Part shown: in pieces, positions 42,306 through 51,211 of the stretch
Position numbering within the stretch: position 1 is the stretch's first letter
How the letters are laid out: each line of letters starts with the position of its first letter
NCBI RefSeq assembly: GCF_030388665.1
Contig: NZ_CP128847.1
Coordinates: 62,001 to 126,000 of the forward strand
Source: Streptomyces flavofungini
GTDB taxonomy: Bacteria; Actinomycetota; Actinomycetes; Streptomycetales; Streptomycetaceae
Direction: 5' to 3'
Length of the DNA stretch: 64,000 nucleotides
Program-made: the position numbers and the translations under genes
The notes under the pieces: model-generated
The model's database searches: none
Told to the model about the DNA's origin: nothing
Seen by the model: the letters and a program-made list of their open reading frames with translations, nothing else

Positions 42306-45300
42306 ATGAGCACCCCAGCCCCCACCGGCCGCACCCTCGCTGCCATCCTGCGGGGCCTCGCCAGCCTCGCCGTCCTGGCGGCCGCCGTCGCAGGCCTGCC
42401 GCTGCTGCTCATCCAGGTCACCCCCGTGGTGTGGGACACCAGCCACGACGACCTGAGCCACCTCGTGGACCGGCAGGACACCGGCGGCGCCTTCCTGCTC
42501 CTGCTCATCGCCATCGCCTGGATCGGCTGGGCACAATTCACCTTCTGCACCCTGCGTGAGATCCCCGCCCAACTCCGCGGCCGGACCTGGACGGCACCGC
42601 GCGGACTGGGTTCCTCCCAACGCCTGGCCTCGGTCCTCATCGGCAGCATCATCGTGCTCTTGCCCACCGGCACCGCCCTGGCCAACCCCGCCACCGCAGC
42701 CCCTACCGCCACCGCCACGCTCCACCCCCACCAAGCCCCACAGACACCCCAACCGGCCCCCACAGACCACACCGCGCCCACATCGGCCGACGACTCCGCG
42801 CCCACCTACACCGTCCGCGAGGTCCGCCCCGCAGAGAGCCTGTGGAGCATCGCTGAGGAGCAGCTTGGCGACGGCGAACTCTGGCGCGACATCGCTCAAT
42901 TGAACGACGGCCGCACGATGGCCGACGGAACCACCTTCCACGCCAGCACCTTCCTGCAGCCAGGCTGGCAACTCCGGATGCCCGGCACCCTGAAACCCCA
43001 GAACAACACCCTCGCCACGCAAGGCGAACGCGCCCAGCAGGTCACCGTCCGCTCCGGCGATACCTTGTGGAAGATCGCCGAGGACGAGCTCGGCGACGGC
43101 ACGCAGTACAAGGAGATCTTCGAGGAGAACCGGGGCGCACCTCAGCCCGGCGGCACCACGCTGACTGATCCGGACGACATCCGCGCGGGCCTGGAACTGG
43201 ACATTCCTCACCCCACGGCCCCCGCCGCCCCCCAGGGGCCTGCCGACAAGGCGAAGCCAGACGCCGAGCCGCCCCGCAGCGGTGACCGGGACGAGGCCGA
43301 ACGCGACTTCGCACCGGGCGAGAAGGGAGGAGCCCCGAAGGCTCCGAAGGAGGAGCACGAGGCCCACGACCGTGGACAGCAGCCGCCGCCCACGAAGCCC
43401 GACACGTCCAAGCCCAAGCCCAAGGAATCGGCTGCTCCGCCGCCCGCCTCCACACCCACAAGTCCGGCCCCCACGCCACCCACCGCCCCGACGGAGACGA
43501 AGGCACCGCCGGAGACGACCACGTCCGCCGAGTCGGACGACCCGGCCCTCGGCGTACGCGAGGTGGCCGGGATCGGGATGCTGCTCGCGGGCTGCCTGAT
43601 CTCCGCTGTCGGCATCAAACGCCTGCTGCAGCGCCGCCGCCGGCGCCCGGGCGAGACCATCGCTATGCCCGCCGAACCGGCCCGCCTGGAGGAGGTCCTC
43701 GAGGCGAGCAGCGAACCGGGCAGCACCGACCTGCTCGACCGCGCGCTGCGCACCCTGGCCCACCACGCCCGCCAGCAGAACACGGCCCTGCCCAGCGTGC
43801 GCGGTGCGCGGGTCACCTCCCGAACCGTCGAACTCCTCCCTGACACCGACATGACGGAGCCCTTGGCCCCGTTCACCGCGGCTGCCGTCGGGCGGTGGAC
43901 TCTGGACGAGTCGCACACCCTCCTGACCGCCGACCAGGCCCGTCAGGTGCCCGCCCCCTATCCAGGACTGGTCACCCTGGGCGCCGAACCGGACGGCAGC
44001 CACCTGCTCCTCAACCTGCCCGCGCGCGTCCTGCTCCTCGACGGTGACGACGACGCTGTCCGCGACACGGCACGCGCCATCGCCCTGGAAGCCGCCACCA
44101 GTACCTGGAGCGATCACGCCGAGATCCTCACCATCGGTCTGGGTACCGAACTGCCCGCTCTGCTGCCACAGGGCCGCCTGCGCGTCGTGCCGCACCTGCG
44201 CGCCGCCCAGAGCGACCTGGGCGAGCTCCTGCTGGAACACCACCAGGGCGGCTACGACAGCGAGGACCAACCGGAACCGCTGCCCTGGCTGCTGATCTGC
44301 TCCGCCGAGGCCACCCCAGACGACGCCCGCCACCTGGCCGACGCTCTCGCCGCCTCCCGGGACCTCCCCGTCGCGCTCGTGCTCCCCGCCAAGGGCGCCC
44401 GCGAGGCCTTCCCCGACGCCGTACGCCTGACGGCCGGCAAGGACGCGCCGCAGCGCCTTAACCTCCTGGAAAGCGACCTCGTCGTGCAGTCCCTGACCGA
44501 GGAGGACTACCGCGCCTTCCTCGAGGTCCTGCAGACCGCCGAGGAGCCGCCCCACCCGGCTGAGGGCCCCTGGCAGCTCGTGCCGCCCAGCGTGCTCGAT
44601 ACCCCGATCGGGCCGGACCGTCCTGCGTCAGAGCCGCACTTCGCCCGCCTGTCGGCTGTTCCTTCCGCGGATACCGAGGTCCCGTTCACGGCGCTGACCG
44701 CATCGGCCACCCCCAGCAGCACCTCGCCCGGATCCGTGCCCGCCTTCACCTCGATCGCGGCGCGCACCAGCCCGGAGCCCGACCTCCGCAGCACTGCCGA
44801 GGACCCCGTCGAGCCCGCCGGCGAGACCGCCGAACCCGCCGCCCCGGCAGAAGAGCCCGGCGAGCCGGCAGATGAACAGGCCCCGGAGATCCAGGTGCTC
44901 GGGCCGGTCACCGTCACCGGCATCCAGGCCTCCGGCCACGGCTTCAAACTCGCGCTGCTCGCCGCCCTCCTGCACTTCAAGGACGGCTGCACCATCGACA
45001 CCGCCCGCGAGGCCATGGACCCCCGCAGCCCCTGGTCCAAGCAGACGCTGCAGGTGCGTATCTCCGAGCTCCGCAATCGCCTGGGCTCCGACGCGGACGG
45101 CATCCTCTACCTGCCCAAGACCCGCGCCGGAACCTACCGTCTGTCCCCCAAGGTCCGCAGCGACTGGCACCGCTTCCAGCAGCTCGCCGAACGCGGCCTC
45201 GCCAAGGGCCCCGGAGCCGGCATCGCCGACCTGGAGGCCGCGCTCGGACTCGTCCGCGGCCGGCCGTTCGGCGGCGCCGACCTCACCTGGGCCGCCGCCC

Positions 45301-45602
45301 GCATACAGGAGATGCTCGTCCGCATCACCGACGTCGCCCACACCCTGGCCACCTGGCACCGCAGCGCGCCCCGCCCCGACCTGGACGCCGCCCGCCGCGC
45401 CATCCGCATCGGCCTGGACGTCGACGACAGCGCCGAACTCCTCTACCAGGACTGGATGCTCATCGAGGACCAGGCGGACTCCCGCGCGGGAGTCCGCACC
45501 GCATACGAGACCCTCAGGGACATCAACAAGCGTCTCGACGTCGGAATGGAACCCGAAACGGAACGCGTCTACGACACGATCATGAGCCGCAGCGCCTCAT
45601 AG
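42306..45602 (+). CDS. Membrane protein with two LysM domains and a BTAD regulator domain
   Basis: The 1098-aa product starts 2 bp after the TadG-like stop. Three hydrophobic segments lie in the first 130 residues. Two LysM modules follow (VREVRPAESLWSIAEEQLGD, about 167-186; VTVRSGDTLWKIAEDELGDG, about 245-264), then a Pro/Lys-rich linker and a fourth membrane helix (about 419-437). A large cytoplasmic region ends in a winged-helix plus bacterial transcriptional activator domain (about 859-1098; TLQVRISELRNRLGSDADG, AALGLVRGRPFGG). Known families: LysM binds peptidoglycan, BTAD is found in SARP-type regulators. Inference: a wall-sensing, membrane-tethered regulator or ATP-independent scaffold of the Tad locus. 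Confidence 0.85.
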   Translation: MSTPAPTGRTLAAILRGLASLAVLAAAVAGLPLLLIQVTPVVWDTSHDDLSHLVDRQDTGGAFLLLLIAIAWIGWAQFTFCTLREIPAQLRGRTWTAPRGLGSSQRLASVLIGSIIVLLPTGTALANPATAAPTATATLHPHQAPQTPQPAPTDHTAPTSADDSAPTYTVREVRPAESLWSIAEEQLGDGELWRDIAQLNDGRTMADGTTFHASTFLQPGWQLRMPGTLKPQNNTLATQGERAQQVTVRSGDTLWKIAEDELGDGTQYKEIFEENRGAPQPGGTTLTDPDDIRAGLELDIPHPTAPAAPQGPADKAKPDAEPPRSGDRDEAERDFAPGEKGGAPKAPKEEHEAHDRGQQPPPTKPDTSKPKPKESAAPPPASTPTSPAPTPPTAPTETKAPPETTTSAESDDPALGVREVAGIGMLLAGCLISAVGIKRLLQRRRRRPGETIAMPAEPARLEEVLEASSEPGSTDLLDRALRTLAHHARQQNTALPSVRGARVTSRTVELLPDTDMTEPLAPFTAAAVGRWTLDESHTLLTADQARQVPAPYPGLVTLGAEPDGSHLLLNLPARVLLLDGDDDAVRDTARAIALEAATSTWSDHAEILTIGLGTELPALLPQGRLRVVPHLRAAQSDLGELLLEHHQGGYDSEDQPEPLPWLLICSAEATPDDARHLADALAASRDLPVALVLPAKGAREAFPDAVRLTAGKDAPQRLNLLESDLVVQSLTEEDYRAFLEVLQTAEEPPHPAEGPWQLVPPSVLDTPIGPDRPASEPHFARLSAVPSADTEVPFTALTASATPSSTSPGSVPAFTSIAARTSPEPDLRSTAEDPVEPAGETAEPAAPAEEPGEPADEQAPEIQVLGPVTVTGIQASGHGFKLALLAALLHFKDGCTIDTAREAMDPRSPWSKQTLQVRISELRNRLGSDADGILYLPKTRAGTYRLSPKVRSDWHRFQQLAERGLAKGPGAGIADLEAALGLVRGRPFGGADLTWAAARIQEMLVRITDVAHTLATWHRSAPRPDLDAARRAIRIGLDVDDSAELLYQDWMLIEDQADSRAGVRTAYETLRDINKRLDVGMEPETERVYDTIMSRSAS

Positions 45603-45610
45603 GCGAAGGT

Positions 45611-45852
45611 GTAGGGTCCCAGATTCCGTGAGCGCTGTCGGCGGATCATGAGCACTGTCCGAGCAAATCCACGGTTCGGTGAGCAATGGATCGCGTGACC
45701 TGCGGTCTCTTCGAAGCATGCGGCCGCGAAGTCCGCGCTGGCCGGGCCGGATTGCTCATGATCCGCCGACGGATGCCGTCGTTGGCAGGGCTCACCGTCA
45801 CCGACACCGCAGGTCAGGCGCTCGCGAGTGCTCACGAATCTGCGGACCCTAC
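45611..45852. repeat. Cluster of inverted repeats downstream of the Tad locus
   Basis: An 18-bp perfect inverted pair GTCGGCGGATCATGAGCA (45637-45654) and its complement (45753-45770) lies within an outer imperfect pair (45611-45633 and 45830-45852, sharing GTAGGGTCC and AGATTC/TGAGC blocks). Further pairs are CGGTGAGC (45677) with GCTCACCG (45790), and TGACCTGCGGT (45696) with ACCGCAGGTCA (45806). About three TGAGC motifs point one way, then three the other. It could be a regulator array, a secondary-structure element or a remnant of a mobile element. The stretch 45603-46451 has no convincing gene. Confidence 0.65.
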
Positions 45853-46397
45853 AGAAGGTGCCAAGCCTGCGCTTCGCCCCAGGCCCCCGGGACGGTAGTA
45901 CACGAACGGCTCGGGACCGACGTGACGACCGTCAACGCAGCAGAGACAACACGAACCCGCCTTCTCGGCCAGCGGGCCGCGACCGTCCGCGAGGCGGCCG
46001 CGGAACCCACCGGCCCCGGGCCCGCCCTCCGGCCGGTCGGGGCTGCGCCTCGTCGAGCGGTTCCTTGGCTGACGGCGCCACGTCCGGGTGGCGGCGTGGC
46101 GCCGATGTGAAGCCCGGCCTCGATACGCGAACCAGTCATGTTTGCGAGCGGGAGCTTCTGCTCGGGAAACGTGCGCATTGTCCTCCTGCTTGACCTGCTG
46201 CGGCTTCCCCAGGAGTGCGGTTGAGCTGCAGGCATAGCGAGAAGATCGCGCGCCCTGGATCCTCCGCGCCTTGGGGGATACGCAGCGCGCCATGGAGTCC
46301 CTGTCGCAAACAGGTTCAGCCCTGACCGCTTCCCTTGACCCTCTTGTGCGGCCGCTGGTCCGCTGGGGCCGCCAGGCGATGGCAGCTGCCTGGCGAG

Positions 46398-46424
46398 AGG
46401 TGTGCGCACACCTGGTGCGCGCAC
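46398..46424. promoter_or_regulatory. Tandem palindromes upstream of the nuclease gene
   Basis: AGGTGTGCGCACACCT (46398-46413) is a perfect 16-bp palindrome. It is followed after one base by GTGCGCGCAC (46415-46424), a perfect 10-bp palindrome with the same GTGCGC core. They lie 28-54 bp before ATG 46452 and are a likely operator. Confidence 0.5.
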
Positions 46425-46451
46425 GTTGAATCGTTCATATGGGGAGGGAAC

Positions 46452-47696
46452 ATGAGAGCCAGACGGCTCTGTACGACCGTCGCCGCCCTCGCACTTTTAG
46501 CCGGCGCCGGGGTGAGCGCGGCCACCGCAGACGATCCCGACGGCAGGTCATCGGTGACCGCGCGCACCGGCGGACAGGACCCGGCCGGGCCGGAGCTGGT
46601 GGCGGAGACCACGCCCGGCTCGGGCGAGGCGCAGCCCGCGCCGCAGAGTGAGGAGCCGCCGGCTTCGGAGGTCTGCGGGGAGCCGAACGCGGATGAGGAG
46701 GTCGCCTGCCTGACGCCGAAGCCGCCGAGCGAGATAGAGCTGCCGCCGGGACTCGTCCAGTCACCGCGGGCCGGTGTCGACCCGCCGTCCTGGTGCCCCA
46801 CCGACGGCACGACCAAGGGCACCCGCACCCGGGTGTGCCGGACCGACGGCTGGACATTCTGGACGCGCAAGAAGGTCAACGGCCGCTGGGTGAAGACCGG
46901 CGAAACCGAAATGATCTTCCTGAACTACAGCTACGGCGACACCGGCCAGGGCCGGGTCGCTCACCAGATCGAGGTCTATGCCACCAAGGGCTGGGGCGAC
47001 ACCCTCAAGGCGAAGATCGGCGGCAAGGGAGCACCCAGTGCCTCGTGCAAGACCGAGAGCGCGAAGTTCCCCAGCCGAAAGCTCGTGCTGCACAAGTGGA
47101 TGCTGGGCGAGTCGTTCTTCGACACCACCGCCACCGCGGCGGGAGCCAAGGGCACGTGCGGGACGGGCTGGACCATGAAGGCGACCAACCCTCCCTACAA
47201 CGAGCTGGACTTCCCCAGTACCTTCAAGGAGTTCCGCTGCGACAATGCGACGTCGGGCCGTCCGCAGGTCGGATGCGCGGTCCCCTGGTACGCCTCCGAC
47301 CTGAGGTACAGCAAGGCCCGCACCCCCGACCTCGCCCGCCATGTCACGCTCGCCCAGAACTCGGGCCTGCCCAAGCGGCTGCACCGCACCACCAAGCAGT
47401 CGGTCATCAAAAAGAACCGCGACCTGGCCTGTGACGACCGGCCCTCCGTGACCGGCAAGAGCTGCGACGAGTACCCCGTCGCCACCTCCAAGGAAGGCCT
47501 GAGCGCGGGCGGTAAACGCCGCACCTTCGCCGGCTGCTCCTACAGTGACATCCCCTCCGGCAGCGGCTCCAAGGGAGCCAGTGCCTGCGCCATCGCCAAG
47601 GGCGACAACAGCTCGCAGGGCGGCACCAATACCCAGTTCTACCGGGCCGAGCGCGTGCTGCAGGACGACCCGTTCGACGTCGTGATCGTCCCATGA
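46452..47696 (+). CDS. Secreted NucA/NucB-like deoxyribonuclease
   Basis: ATG 46452 follows GGGAGGG. The 414-aa product has an N-terminal signal peptide (TTVAALALLAGAGVSAATA, about residues 8-26), a Pro-rich linker and a Cys-rich middle domain. A C-terminal NucA/NucB-type nuclease domain (about residues 290-414) shows SCDEYPVATSKEG (catalytic Asp-Glu region), a Cys pair and the QGGTNTQFYRAERVLQDDPF motif. NucA/NucB are extracellular or sporulation nucleases, and NucA helps DNA uptake in Bacillus. The gene follows the Tad pilus locus but has its own control region and terminator. Confidence 0.8.
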   Translation: MRARRLCTTVAALALLAGAGVSAATADDPDGRSSVTARTGGQDPAGPELVAETTPGSGEAQPAPQSEEPPASEVCGEPNADEEVACLTPKPPSEIELPPGLVQSPRAGVDPPSWCPTDGTTKGTRTRVCRTDGWTFWTRKKVNGRWVKTGETEMIFLNYSYGDTGQGRVAHQIEVYATKGWGDTLKAKIGGKGAPSASCKTESAKFPSRKLVLHKWMLGESFFDTTATAAGAKGTCGTGWTMKATNPPYNELDFPSTFKEFRCDNATSGRPQVGCAVPWYASDLRYSKARTPDLARHVTLAQNSGLPKRLHRTTKQSVIKKNRDLACDDRPSVTGKSCDEYPVATSKEGLSAGGKRRTFAGCSYSDIPSGSGSKGASACAIAKGDNSSQGGTNTQFYRAERVLQDDPFDVVIVP

Positions 47697-47755
47697 GAGC
47701 CACGCTTACCGGGTAGGCCGGAACACGCTCCGCCCATCCGGTGAGCGCACTACCG

Positions 47756-47791
47756 TTCGGGGCGGGCCGGTGCGCACCGGCCCGCCCCGAA
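47756..47791. terminator. Perfect 36-bp palindromic hairpin
   Basis: TTCGGGGCGGGCCGGTGC (47756-47773) and its exact complement (47774-47791) form a spacer-free 36-bp palindrome 60 bp after the nuclease stop. The size and position fit a strong GC hairpin terminator, although the arms are longer than usual. Confidence 0.65.
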
Positions 47792-47850
47792 CTTCCTCAC
47801 CCGCACCCGTGCACGGTGCAGTTGGCCACCGTCAACCAGGAGGCATCACC

Positions 47851-48441
47851 ATGACCGCCGTGACTGTGTACGTTCCGGAAGGCTCGTTCGGAGTGCTGGA
47901 TCACGGCGAGATCCCCGCGCACACCGCGGACTGGTCCAACGGCTTCGTCGCCGTGATGGCCTCCGGGGCCCTGATCGCCACCGGTATCCACACCGGGCCC
48001 GTCCGCGTCCAGGCCATCACCAGCGCGGAGCCGCCGCCTGCACTGGGCGAGGACGATCCGGCGTGGGACGAGATCGTCGAAGTCACCGTGCAGGCCCCCG
48101 CCGGGCACCTGCAGGTGGAGTCCCTGCACACCGGAGCCATCGACGGCCTCCCGCCCTTGAGCCTCCATGGAAGCGGGCCCTACCGGCTCCGCGTCCACGC
48201 ACGCGGACGCCACATCGGCCGCGACAAAGTACGCGACGAGCCCGTCGAGGACTACCTGCTGCTGACCTGGCCTGCAGGCACGGCCACCGAGGTCGAAATC
48301 CTGCGCTCCAGCGACGAGATCCGGCAGGCAATGCGGGCACCTGTTCCGCCACCGCAGCCTGCGGAAGCGCCCGATGACGCCGAGAGGCGCAACCAGATCG
48401 AGCGAGACCGGCTCCTGCGAGGCGGGAACGGACTCAGCTGA
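47851..48441 (+). CDS. Hypothetical beta-rich protein
   Basis: ATG 47851 follows CAGGAGG. The 196-aa product alternates strands and turns (TVYVPEGSFGVLDHG, EIVEVTVQAPAGHLQVESL, GPYRLRVHARGRHIGRDKV), then DYLLLTWPA and a charged helical C-terminus. The internal pattern of one acidic and one aromatic strand set resembles phage-neck or immunity-type beta proteins seen in streptomycetes, but I cannot name it. No signal peptide. Confidence 0.65.
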   Translation: MTAVTVYVPEGSFGVLDHGEIPAHTADWSNGFVAVMASGALIATGIHTGPVRVQAITSAEPPPALGEDDPAWDEIVEVTVQAPAGHLQVESLHTGAIDGLPPLSLHGSGPYRLRVHARGRHIGRDKVRDEPVEDYLLLTWPAGTATEVEILRSSDEIRQAMRAPVPPPQPAEAPDDAERRNQIERDRLLRGGNGLS

Positions 48442-48774
48442 ACCGATCTCCATGCGGCTGCCGGCGCGCCCTCACCCGTACGGACAAGCAAAACCTGCGG
48501 GTGCGCCGCGATCGAGGGACACCGCTAGTCGACCGAACGCCTCGCCGACACCGAGTGATTCACGGATCGGCCCCGACGTCGTTCAGCTATCCGGGGCCAG
48601 AGTGAGCCCCAAGGCGCCGATCTGCAGCAGCAATGTCTCGACGAACGAATCCGCAGAGAGGTCGTTGAAGAAGGCGTATCTGCCAACGCCTGGAAGGCAC
48701 GCCTGATGAGCGCAACCGTCTCGCGCCCGGTAGAGGGTCATTCGAACCCAACAGGTCCGTGCGAGAAACGTGAG
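48442..48774. other. Stretch with no convincing gene
   Basis: About 330 bp. A minus-strand frame at 48583-48816 ends in DLSADSFVETLLLQIGALGL, which reads like the helical C-terminal remnant of a real protein but has no plausible start or ribosome site. Otherwise nothing is seen. Confidence 0.35.
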
Positions 48775-49413
48775 ATGCCGAAGATTCGCACAGCACGGCG
48801 TGGCGACGGGAAGCATGTAGACCGTCTCGGCGATCTCGCCATGGGGTCTCGGCCTTCCCTCAGTCAGGAAGGCGAGCCGACCGCGCGGCTCATCGACGCG
48901 TATGGCGGCGAATTCCCTGTATCTCCTTTCGGGAAGGCGCGGGCCGTAGTGGCCGAGAGGGAGGCAGAGGGCTCCGTGTGCGGCCTAGCCCAAGTGGTGC
49001 CCCCGGCCCGTCTGATCCGGGAGTACGCCAATGAAGGGCGGCGTGCCCAGCGTGCCTTGTCCGTGTGGATGGCGGAGATCGACCTCCTCGCAGTCGACCT
49101 CGATGCTCGGGGGCAAGGAATCGGCAGCGCGCTCCTCGGCGAGGCCGAGAGGTGGCTGGAGAACCGGGGATGCCGGGTAGTCACAGCGAAGATCGCGCGC
49201 GGAGACTTCCAGGTGATGCGGTGGTACCGGCGGCGTGGATACTCCGTGGCAGCGCAGGGAGAGTCTTTCTGGGCGTGGGCCTCGGGAATCGACATCAAGT
49301 GCAATGACGGCGATGACGGCTACCACCTGGCGCTGAAAGGCCTCGGCGGCGTCTCGGTCCGGCGGGCTCAGATCGGAGAACGGACGTACCTGACCGTGGG
49401 AAGTCGGGAGTAA
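48775..49413 (+). CDS. GNAT-family acetyltransferase
   Basis: The 212-aa product (ATG 48775; an alternative in-frame start lies at 48706) has the GNAT acetyl-CoA site EIDLLAVDLDARGQGIGSAL (about residues 101-120, with the R-G-Q-G-I-G loop), followed by LLGEAERWLENRGCRVVTAK and VMRWYRRRGYSVAAQGESFW. The substrate is unknown. It is the last gene before the inverted-repeat-bounded element and transcribes toward it. Confidence 0.8.
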   Translation: MPKIRTARRGDGKHVDRLGDLAMGSRPSLSQEGEPTARLIDAYGGEFPVSPFGKARAVVAEREAEGSVCGLAQVVPPARLIREYANEGRRAQRALSVWMAEIDLLAVDLDARGQGIGSALLGEAERWLENRGCRVVTAKIARGDFQVMRWYRRRGYSVAAQGESFWAWASGIDIKCNDGDDGYHLALKGLGGVSVRRAQIGERTYLTVGSRE

Positions 49414-49617
49414 TAGCCTCGCGCCAAGGCACAGGCTCCACGACGTGCATGGTCGTCCTCGGCCGCACCTCCGATGCCCGCACCAGCGCTGAGGCCCCAA
49501 ACAGCGGGCCGTGTGCGTGCAGGAGCGGCGACCGGGGCGCGGCACCACGGCCGACGGCTGCGAGGGGCCGGAGAGGCCTGCTGACCACAAGTCACTCGTC
49601 CCGGTGGACCACGGCGC

Positions 49618-49648
49618 GCGCTCCGCTGAGTAGGTGTTTTTCAACTCT
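49618..49648 (+). repeat. Left inverted repeat of the 6-kb element
   Basis: This 31-bp sequence recurs in inverted orientation at 55654-55684 with one indel and one substitution. The inner 19 bp (AGTAGGTGTTTTTCAACTC) match perfectly. The sequence between the repeats has a different gene content from its flanks, consistent with the ends of a mobile element. Confidence 0.75.
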
Positions 49649-49671
49649 GGCCGTGAGGCCGAGACGGCTGG

Positions 49672-49992
49672 ATGATCGGCGTTGTGGGGCCTGGCGGGAC
49701 GGTCCGGCGGTACTGCCGGGAGTGTGGTGATCCGCTGCCGGTGATGATGGCGGCGGTCGCGGTGTTCTGCTCAGGTCGGTGCAGGTCGCGGCGGTGGCGG
49801 AGGATGCGGCGGACACGGTCGCGGGTGGCGGCGATCCAGCGGGGTGAGCAAGCTGTGTGTCCGGTTTGTGGGCGGTCGTGGACGGTGGGGGTGGAGCGGG
49901 CGAGGTCGGCGGTGTACTGCTCTGACCGGTGCCGGGTGCGGGCCTGCCGTCAGCGGCGGGCGTCGCGTTTTGGTGTTGCGGAAACGCCGTAG
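49672..49992 (+). CDS. Small zinc-ribbon protein
   Basis: The 106-aa basic product has two matching zinc-knuckle units: CRECGDPLP with FCSGRCRSRRW, and CPVCGRSW with YCSDRCRVRACRQ. Each is CxxC followed after about 17 residues by CxxxC. This double treble-clef-like arrangement suggests metal-dependent DNA or RNA binding. The start is ATG 49672, 24 bp inside the left inverted repeat. Not a known named protein to me. Confidence 0.6.
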   Translation: MIGVVGPGGTVRRYCRECGDPLPVMMAAVAVFCSGRCRSRRWRRMRRTRSRVAAIQRGEQAVCPVCGRSWTVGVERARSAVYCSDRCRVRACRQRRASRFGVAETP

Positions 49993-50197
49993 GCGAACGC
50001 CTCGCGAGCCTCCTTAACACCCCTTGTTTTTCATGGGAGTTGAGCTTTCAGGGCGGAAGCTTCCAGTGCTCCGGGCTCGCGCTCTGTCTACGCTGGGCGG
50101 GTCCACGCGAGGGTGGTCGGTGACCGGGGCCGGTGCCCTTTTCGACCGGTCGCATCCTGGGCGGCCGGGCCGGGCCCTGGTGAGGGCGGTGGTCGTC

Positions 50198-51208
50198 ATG
50201 ACCGAGGTGAAGGACCGGGTCGGGAACGTCACCCGGCAGCGTTACGAACAGCTCGTCGCGCAGGCCAAGGAACTGATCGCACAGGTCGCCCGCGCCCAGT
50301 TCTCCCTCGGCGACATGGCCTTGGAGATCGAGCCGATGCGCCCGGTGGGCGGGTCGATGCCCAACGGCACGGACGACCTGTTAACCGTCGCGGAGTCCTT
50401 GCAGATTTTCGCTGACGACATCGGCGTGGAGCGGAGCACGGTGGAGGACTGGCGCTACACCGCCAACCGGTGGCCCAAGGACAAGCGCAAGGAGGGGGTC
50501 TCCTTCACCGTTCACCGCATCCTGGCCTCGGTCGCGGACGAGGAGGAGCGGTGGGCGGCGATCGAGGACGCGCCGCTCAACCCGCGCACCGGAGCCCGGC
50601 AGTGGACGCCGGACGGCGCGAAGCGCGTGGTGGGTCAGCGGGTCGACCGCCCGGTGACGCTGGATGAGAAGGTCGCAGCCGTCGCCGACCTGACCCGCGA
50701 TGACGAGGTTGCCGCCCAGGTCGCCACCGACCTGCTGAAGCGGCCCAAGGTGACCGAGCACGTCACCCCGGCCGAGAAGATGCGGGTGGTCGCCGAGTTG
50801 ACCCGCGATGACGACACCGCCCAGGAGGTCACCCGCGACCTTCTGCGCCGTCCGGCGGTGGCCCGCTCGACGATGCGGGACGACACCACGCGGATGCTGG
50901 TGAACCGTGCCCAGTTCGACAACACCGCTGAGAGCCGCGAGGAGATCCGCGACCGTGTCCCGGCCGTCCGCAAGATCGAGCACACGCTGGAGTACGTCGA
51001 TTTGGTGGGGTCGTGTCACGGCTTCGTGGCCACCCTGGGGAGGCTGGTCCCCAAGATGCGGGGCCAGCAGTTCACCGACGACGAGCGTGACACCGTGCGG
51101 CGTCAGCTGGCCCGGGTCCGCGCCGCGGCCGACTGGCTGGAGGGCGCCCTCGATCACGGCGAGTTCACCCTGGACGAGCAGCTCACCCAGCTGCTGAAGG
51201 GCGAGTAG
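50198..51208 (+). CDS. RacO/DUF6192-like protein
   Basis: I take ATG 50198 (MTEVKDRVGNVTRQRYEQL) as the start; the frame stays open upstream to 50024 but without a ribosome site. The 336-aa product is soluble. It has a short region that could bind DNA (IFADDIGVERSTVEDWRYTA) and an internal duplication of about 30 residues (VTLDEKVAAVADLTRDDEVA and VTPAEKMRVVAELTRDDDTA). It resembles streptomycete proteins annotated RacO or DUF6192, judged from memory. The next gene starts 3 bp later and looks like the companion RacP. Confidence 0.65.
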   Translation: MTEVKDRVGNVTRQRYEQLVAQAKELIAQVARAQFSLGDMALEIEPMRPVGGSMPNGTDDLLTVAESLQIFADDIGVERSTVEDWRYTANRWPKDKRKEGVSFTVHRILASVADEEERWAAIEDAPLNPRTGARQWTPDGAKRVVGQRVDRPVTLDEKVAAVADLTRDDEVAAQVATDLLKRPKVTEHVTPAEKMRVVAELTRDDDTAQEVTRDLLRRPAVARSTMRDDTTRMLVNRAQFDNTAESREEIRDRVPAVRKIEHTLEYVDLVGSCHGFVATLGRLVPKMRGQQFTDDERDTVRRQLARVRAAADWLEGALDHGEFTLDEQLTQLLKGE

Positions 51209-51211
51209 GCC

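Noticed and set aside
42282..44555. A 757-codon minus-strand frame opposite the LysM-BTAD gene
   Set aside because: Gly/Ala/Gln-rich shadow; the + strand frame has LysM and BTAD motifs.
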